Of a DNA stretch of 64,000 nt, positions 61,351-64,000 are shown in pieces (the first letter of the stretch is position 1; every line of letters starts with the position of its first letter). This DNA is from Pseudomonadota bacterium (lineage in GTDB: Bacteria; Desulfobacterota; Desulfobulbia; Desulfobulbales; Desulfocapsaceae). The DNA lies in assembly GCA_023412495.1 (NCBI GenBank), contig JAEYNP010000120.1, positions 127,926 through 191,925 of the forward strand, written 5' to 3'. Below the pieces are notes generated by a model. That model did no database searches, was not told the origin of the DNA, and worked only from the letters and a program-made list of their open reading frames with translations. The position numbers and the translations under genes are program-made.

Positions 61351-62640
61351 TCAATGCTTGAATGAGCGCTGTCCGGTAAACATCATGGCAACTTTTGGAT
61401 CGGCTTCGTTGCAGGCCTCGATGGTTTCGAAATCCCGTAAGGAGCCGCCAGCCTGGAGAATTGCCGAAATGCCTTGAGCGATGCCCACATCTGCGCCATC
61501 CCTGAAAGGGAAAAAGGCATCGGAAATCATCACTGAACCCGGCAGGCCAGCGCGATCCTTCCGGACCTGTTTGTCAATCGCCTCCTTTTCGGCTGTATCT
61601 CTTTTTCCCTTGGCGATGGCCAGGGCAAGGTCTGCGTAGCCGATGCCATGACGGTCGAAACAGAGGATATCGGCGTATTTTATATAGGCCTTGTGCACGG
61701 CTATTTCCGCCACTCCCACCCGGTCCTGCTCTCCGGTCCCGATACCCACGGTGCAGCCTTGTTTCACATAGAGTACGGAGTTGGAAGTGACCCCGTGTTC
61801 CACGGCCCAGCCGAAGATCATGTCATCCAGCTCTTGAGCCGTCGGTTGCCGTTCACACGAGTATTCCCGGCCCTGCCAGGTGGCGACGGCCGGCTTGAGG
61901 TCGGCAATGCTGCGGATGGAATTGACCGCGGATTGCTGGACGATTATTCCCCCGTCAATTAGGCTCTTGAAATCGACGAAACGGAACTTCTCAAACTCAG
62001 CGAGGCGATGAATGCCGGCGATTTTGACAATTCTCAAGTTCTTCAACTTCTGTAAAATTTCCAGAGTGCCGCTCTCGAATTCCGGAGCACAGACTACCTC
62101 CAGATAGTTTGCTGCGAGCAGTTCCGCGGTTTCCTTGTCACAGGCCCGGTTGAGCACTACGGCACCGCCGAAAGCTGCGATGCGGTCGGCGCGCAGAGCC
62201 CGGTTGAAGGCATCGGCTATGCTCCGGCCGTACGCTGCGCCACAGGGGTTGTTGTGCTTGAGGATGACCGCGGCCGGCTTAGCCATGAGGTACTTGATGA
62301 TATTCAAGCCGTTGTCGATGTCGGTGAGATTGATTTTGCCCGGATGCTTGCCGACCTGCAGCATATCCTCGACCGCAATCGAGGAGACAAGACCGTTCCC
62401 CGGTTCGATAAACTGACACTCGCCCAGGATCAGATTGCCGCCCACCAATTCATAGAGAGCCGCTTCCTGGTCAGGATTCTCACCGTAGCGGACGCCCCTC
62501 TCATCGATGGTTCCGTCGGCCTGATTGATTTTCCAGGTCTTCTTCCGATATACCAGTTTCTGATCCCCAAAGGTAATAGTCATGTCCATGGGAAAGCTGT
62601 CGCCCAAAATTTGAGAGTACATCTTTTTGAGATCACTCAT
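61351..62640 (-). CDS. purH: AICAR transformylase domain protein (split PurH)
   Basis: The 429-residue protein corresponds to the C-terminal AICAR formyltransferase half of PurH: LRYGENPDQEAALY-like RYGENPDQEAA, the catalytic LKHNNPCGAAYG and the late DAFFPFRDGAD. The N-terminal IMP cyclohydrolase domain of normal PurH (about 200 residues) is absent. A separate cyclohydrolase must exist elsewhere. AGGTGA lies just before the ATG. Confidence 0.88.
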   Translation of the reverse strand: MSDLKKMYSQILGDSFPMDMTITFGDQKLVYRKKTWKINQADGTIDERGVRYGENPDQEAALYELVGGNLILGECQFIEPGNGLVSSIAVEDMLQVGKHPGKINLTDIDNGLNIIKYLMAKPAAVILKHNNPCGAAYGRSIADAFNRALRADRIAAFGGAVVLNRACDKETAELLAANYLEVVCAPEFESGTLEILQKLKNLRIVKIAGIHRLAEFEKFRFVDFKSLIDGGIIVQQSAVNSIRSIADLKPAVATWQGREYSCERQPTAQELDDMIFGWAVEHGVTSNSVLYVKQGCTVGIGTGEQDRVGVAEIAVHKAYIKYADILCFDRHGIGYADLALAIAKGKRDTAEKEAIDKQVRKDRAGLPGSVMISDAFFPFRDGADVGIAQGISAILQAGGSLRDFETIEACNEADPKVAMMFTGQRSFKH

Positions 62641-62710
62641 TGTTTCACCTATTGTGCTGTGGATTTATCAAACGCCGTAAGGCTGTAATCCGGCATTAAC
62701 TACCGTTCGT

Positions 62711-63724
62711 TCAAGGATTTCTGCTGAAAGGTGCCAAAATCTTTCCAGGATCAATAGTCGCATCGGAAAGCACACAGTAGGGGCCGATGACCACACGGTC
62801 GCCGATCCGGCAGTTCGTAAGGATCGATCCCTGGCCGATGAGACATCCTTCGCCTATCAGACTGTTGCCTGAAATTCGAACACAGGGTTCGAGAAGGGTA
62901 TCCCTGCCGATGCGGACTTCCGGGGAGACGCTGATCGACTCCGGTTGATACATTGTAACCCCCTGCAACATGAGATCACTATTCCTGCGCAATTGCAGGG
63001 CCCTATGGGCTTCGGCAAGTTCCATCCTGGAATTGATGCCGAGAACTTCCAAGGGATTGTCTACAGAAACTTTTTCTACAGATAAACCTTGGTCTACGGC
63101 AATTTTCACGATATCAGTGAGGTAAACCTCGTTCTGGCTGTTATCCGTGCCGACATTTCTCAAAGCTGAAAAAAGAAAATCCTTGCTGACGCAGTAGATG
63201 CCGGCATTGATTTCACGAATCTGCAGCTGTTCCTTGCTGGCGTCCTTCTGCTCTACAATTCCGGCTATCTTCCCGTCAGCCTCGGAGATTATGCGGCCGT
63301 AATTGGTCGGGTTGTCCAGGCGAGTAGTCATGAGAGTAAGCACGGCCTTGCGTTCTCCATGGGCTCTATACAGCTGCACCAGTGTCTCTGATCTCACTAG
63401 CGGTGTATCGCCGCAGAGTATCATGACAGTATCTACATTTTTCTCTACGATATTTTCAGCAATGAGAACGGCATGACCCGTGCCAAGCTGCTGCTCTTGA
63501 ATTGCAAAATCAAGGTTGAAAGATTGCAGTGCCTTCTTTACCTTCTCCTGCTGATGACCGACAATAGCGATAATCTGCCGAGGATTGAGGGGAAGAATGG
63601 CCTGCACCACATGATCAACCATAGGCGTAAAAAAAACTTCGTGCAGTACTTTTGCTTTTTCAGATTTCATTCTTGTACCTTTGCCGGCAGCAAGGATGAT
63701 AACCGAAAGTTGCGGAGAAGACAT
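62711..63724 (-). CDS. glmU: GlmU-type uridylyltransferase with shortened C-terminus
   Basis: The first 230 residues are the N-acetylglucosamine-1-phosphate uridylyltransferase domain: VIILAAGKGTRMKS, QLGTGHAV, MILCGDTPLVR, and the EINAGIYC strand. The hexapeptide left-handed helix follows but stops at residue 337, whereas full GlmU is about 455. The acetyl-CoA site and catalytic His of the acetyltransferase are therefore missing. It probably makes UDP-GlcNAc only, with acetylation by another enzyme. The next gene downstream leaves no room for a lost C-terminal part. The RBS is weak. Confidence 0.87.
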   Translation of the reverse strand: MSSPQLSVIILAAGKGTRMKSEKAKVLHEVFFTPMVDHVVQAILPLNPRQIIAIVGHQQEKVKKALQSFNLDFAIQEQQLGTGHAVLIAENIVEKNVDTVMILCGDTPLVRSETLVQLYRAHGERKAVLTLMTTRLDNPTNYGRIISEADGKIAGIVEQKDASKEQLQIREINAGIYCVSKDFLFSALRNVGTDNSQNEVYLTDIVKIAVDQGLSVEKVSVDNPLEVLGINSRMELAEAHRALQLRRNSDLMLQGVTMYQPESISVSPEVRIGRDTLLEPCVRISGNSLIGEGCLIGQGSILTNCRIGDRVVIGPYCVLSDATIDPGKILAPFSRNP

Positions 63725-63839
63725 ATTGGCTTTGACCGACCTGTGAGAGGATTAATGTGTGATACCATTGTCATGGCAATGATATCGATAGGATATTCTC
63801 GGAAGAGATTATATTAAAAAAATGTGACAGGCTTTGCAA

Positions 63840-63885
63840 GCCAGAAGCCAGAGGACAGAGGACAGAGGACAGTGGACAGACTGGC
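63840..63885. repeat. GACAGAG tandem repeat
   Basis: A tract of about five GAGGACA/GACAGAG units is bounded by GCCAG and its complement CTGGC. It resembles the shorter tract after nqrA. Confidence 0.7.
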
Positions 63886-64000
63886 TTGTTGCCTTCGGCA
63901 AGAGGTAAGGGCGGGCAAGGTGCTTTTGGGAAGGCCTTGACTTCGTTTCCGCGTACAATTGGCCACCGCCAGGGTCGGATTACTACCTTTTTAAAATGGC

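Noticed and set aside
1..64000. tRNA, rRNA, tmRNA, SRP or RNase P RNA genes
   Set aside because: I looked for conserved motifs by eye in the intergenic regions and found none. Small non-coding RNAs cannot be excluded.
1..64000. CRISPR array or prophage
   Set aside because: No regularly spaced direct repeats with unique spacers and no integrase or phage structural genes were seen. The heptamer tracts are contiguous, not spaced.

Overview
This window is a GC-rich bacterial chromosome segment that is almost fully coding. It looks like a sulfate-reducer-type Desulfobacterota, probably the Desulfobulbus group. That placement is an inference from gene content: a fused AccA-AccD carboxyltransferase beside a stand-alone biotin carboxylase, a complete Na+-pumping NADH:quinone oxidoreductase operon, a stand-alone AICAR transformylase (split PurH), a short GlmU, and a DinG helicase next to a polyprenyl synthase. 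I saw no tRNA, rRNA, CRISPR array, intact insertion sequence or phage module.

Layout. 0-3.6 kb: acetyl-CoA carboxylase genes (minus). 4.0-7.7 kb: corC-lnt-prfB (plus); prfB carries a canonical programmed +1 frameshift and lies between two copies of a palindromic GACTGAG repeat. 7.9-9.6 kb: alanine dehydrogenase and an Lrp/AsnC regulator (minus). 10.0-16.4 kb: nqrABCDEF plus a divergent NqrM-like small protein (minus), with a likely promoter at 16.6 kb. 16.8-23.3 kb: HerA-type ATPase, a carboxymuconolactone decarboxylase-like protein, a class A penicillin-binding protein and a TPR lipoprotein (plus). 23.3-30.5 kb: serS, tatC, ftsB-like, fmdB-like, an HTH/Cys-rich protein, a lipoprotein, a degenerate family-4 uracil-DNA-glycosylase relative, and a three-gene unit with a PqqD-like protein.

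30.7-41.0 kb (minus) holds the most unusual locus. It is a five-gene operon: a mini FtsX permease, a LolD/MacB-type ATPase, a giant protein of about 1600 residues joining a catalytically degenerate M28-peptidase-like ectodomain to an FtsX permease, and two large polytopic membrane proteins that resemble OPT/DUF6785-type transporters. Directly upstream on the same strand (41.1-47.8 kb) is a tightly overlapping glycan operon: two GT28-like glycosyltransferases, a GT4 enzyme, a histidine phosphatase, a polysaccharide deacetylase and an M32 carboxypeptidase. A good sigma70-like promoter stands at 47.86 kb. Together the two operons suggest an undescribed envelope system that makes and exports or processes a glycan or peptide product.

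47.8-50.3 kb is AT-richer, sparsely coding, and carries a second copy of a dispersed repeat also present at 22.2 kb. 49.5-53.7 kb encodes outer-membrane or secreted proteins: a small barrel, an FG-GAP protein, and a porin with a clear promoter and terminator. 53.8-64 kb returns to ordinary genes: an MFS exporter, a REC-GAF histidine kinase, DinG, polyprenyl synthase, a YibQ-type deacetylase, AICAR transformylase and a GlmU-type uridylyltransferase.
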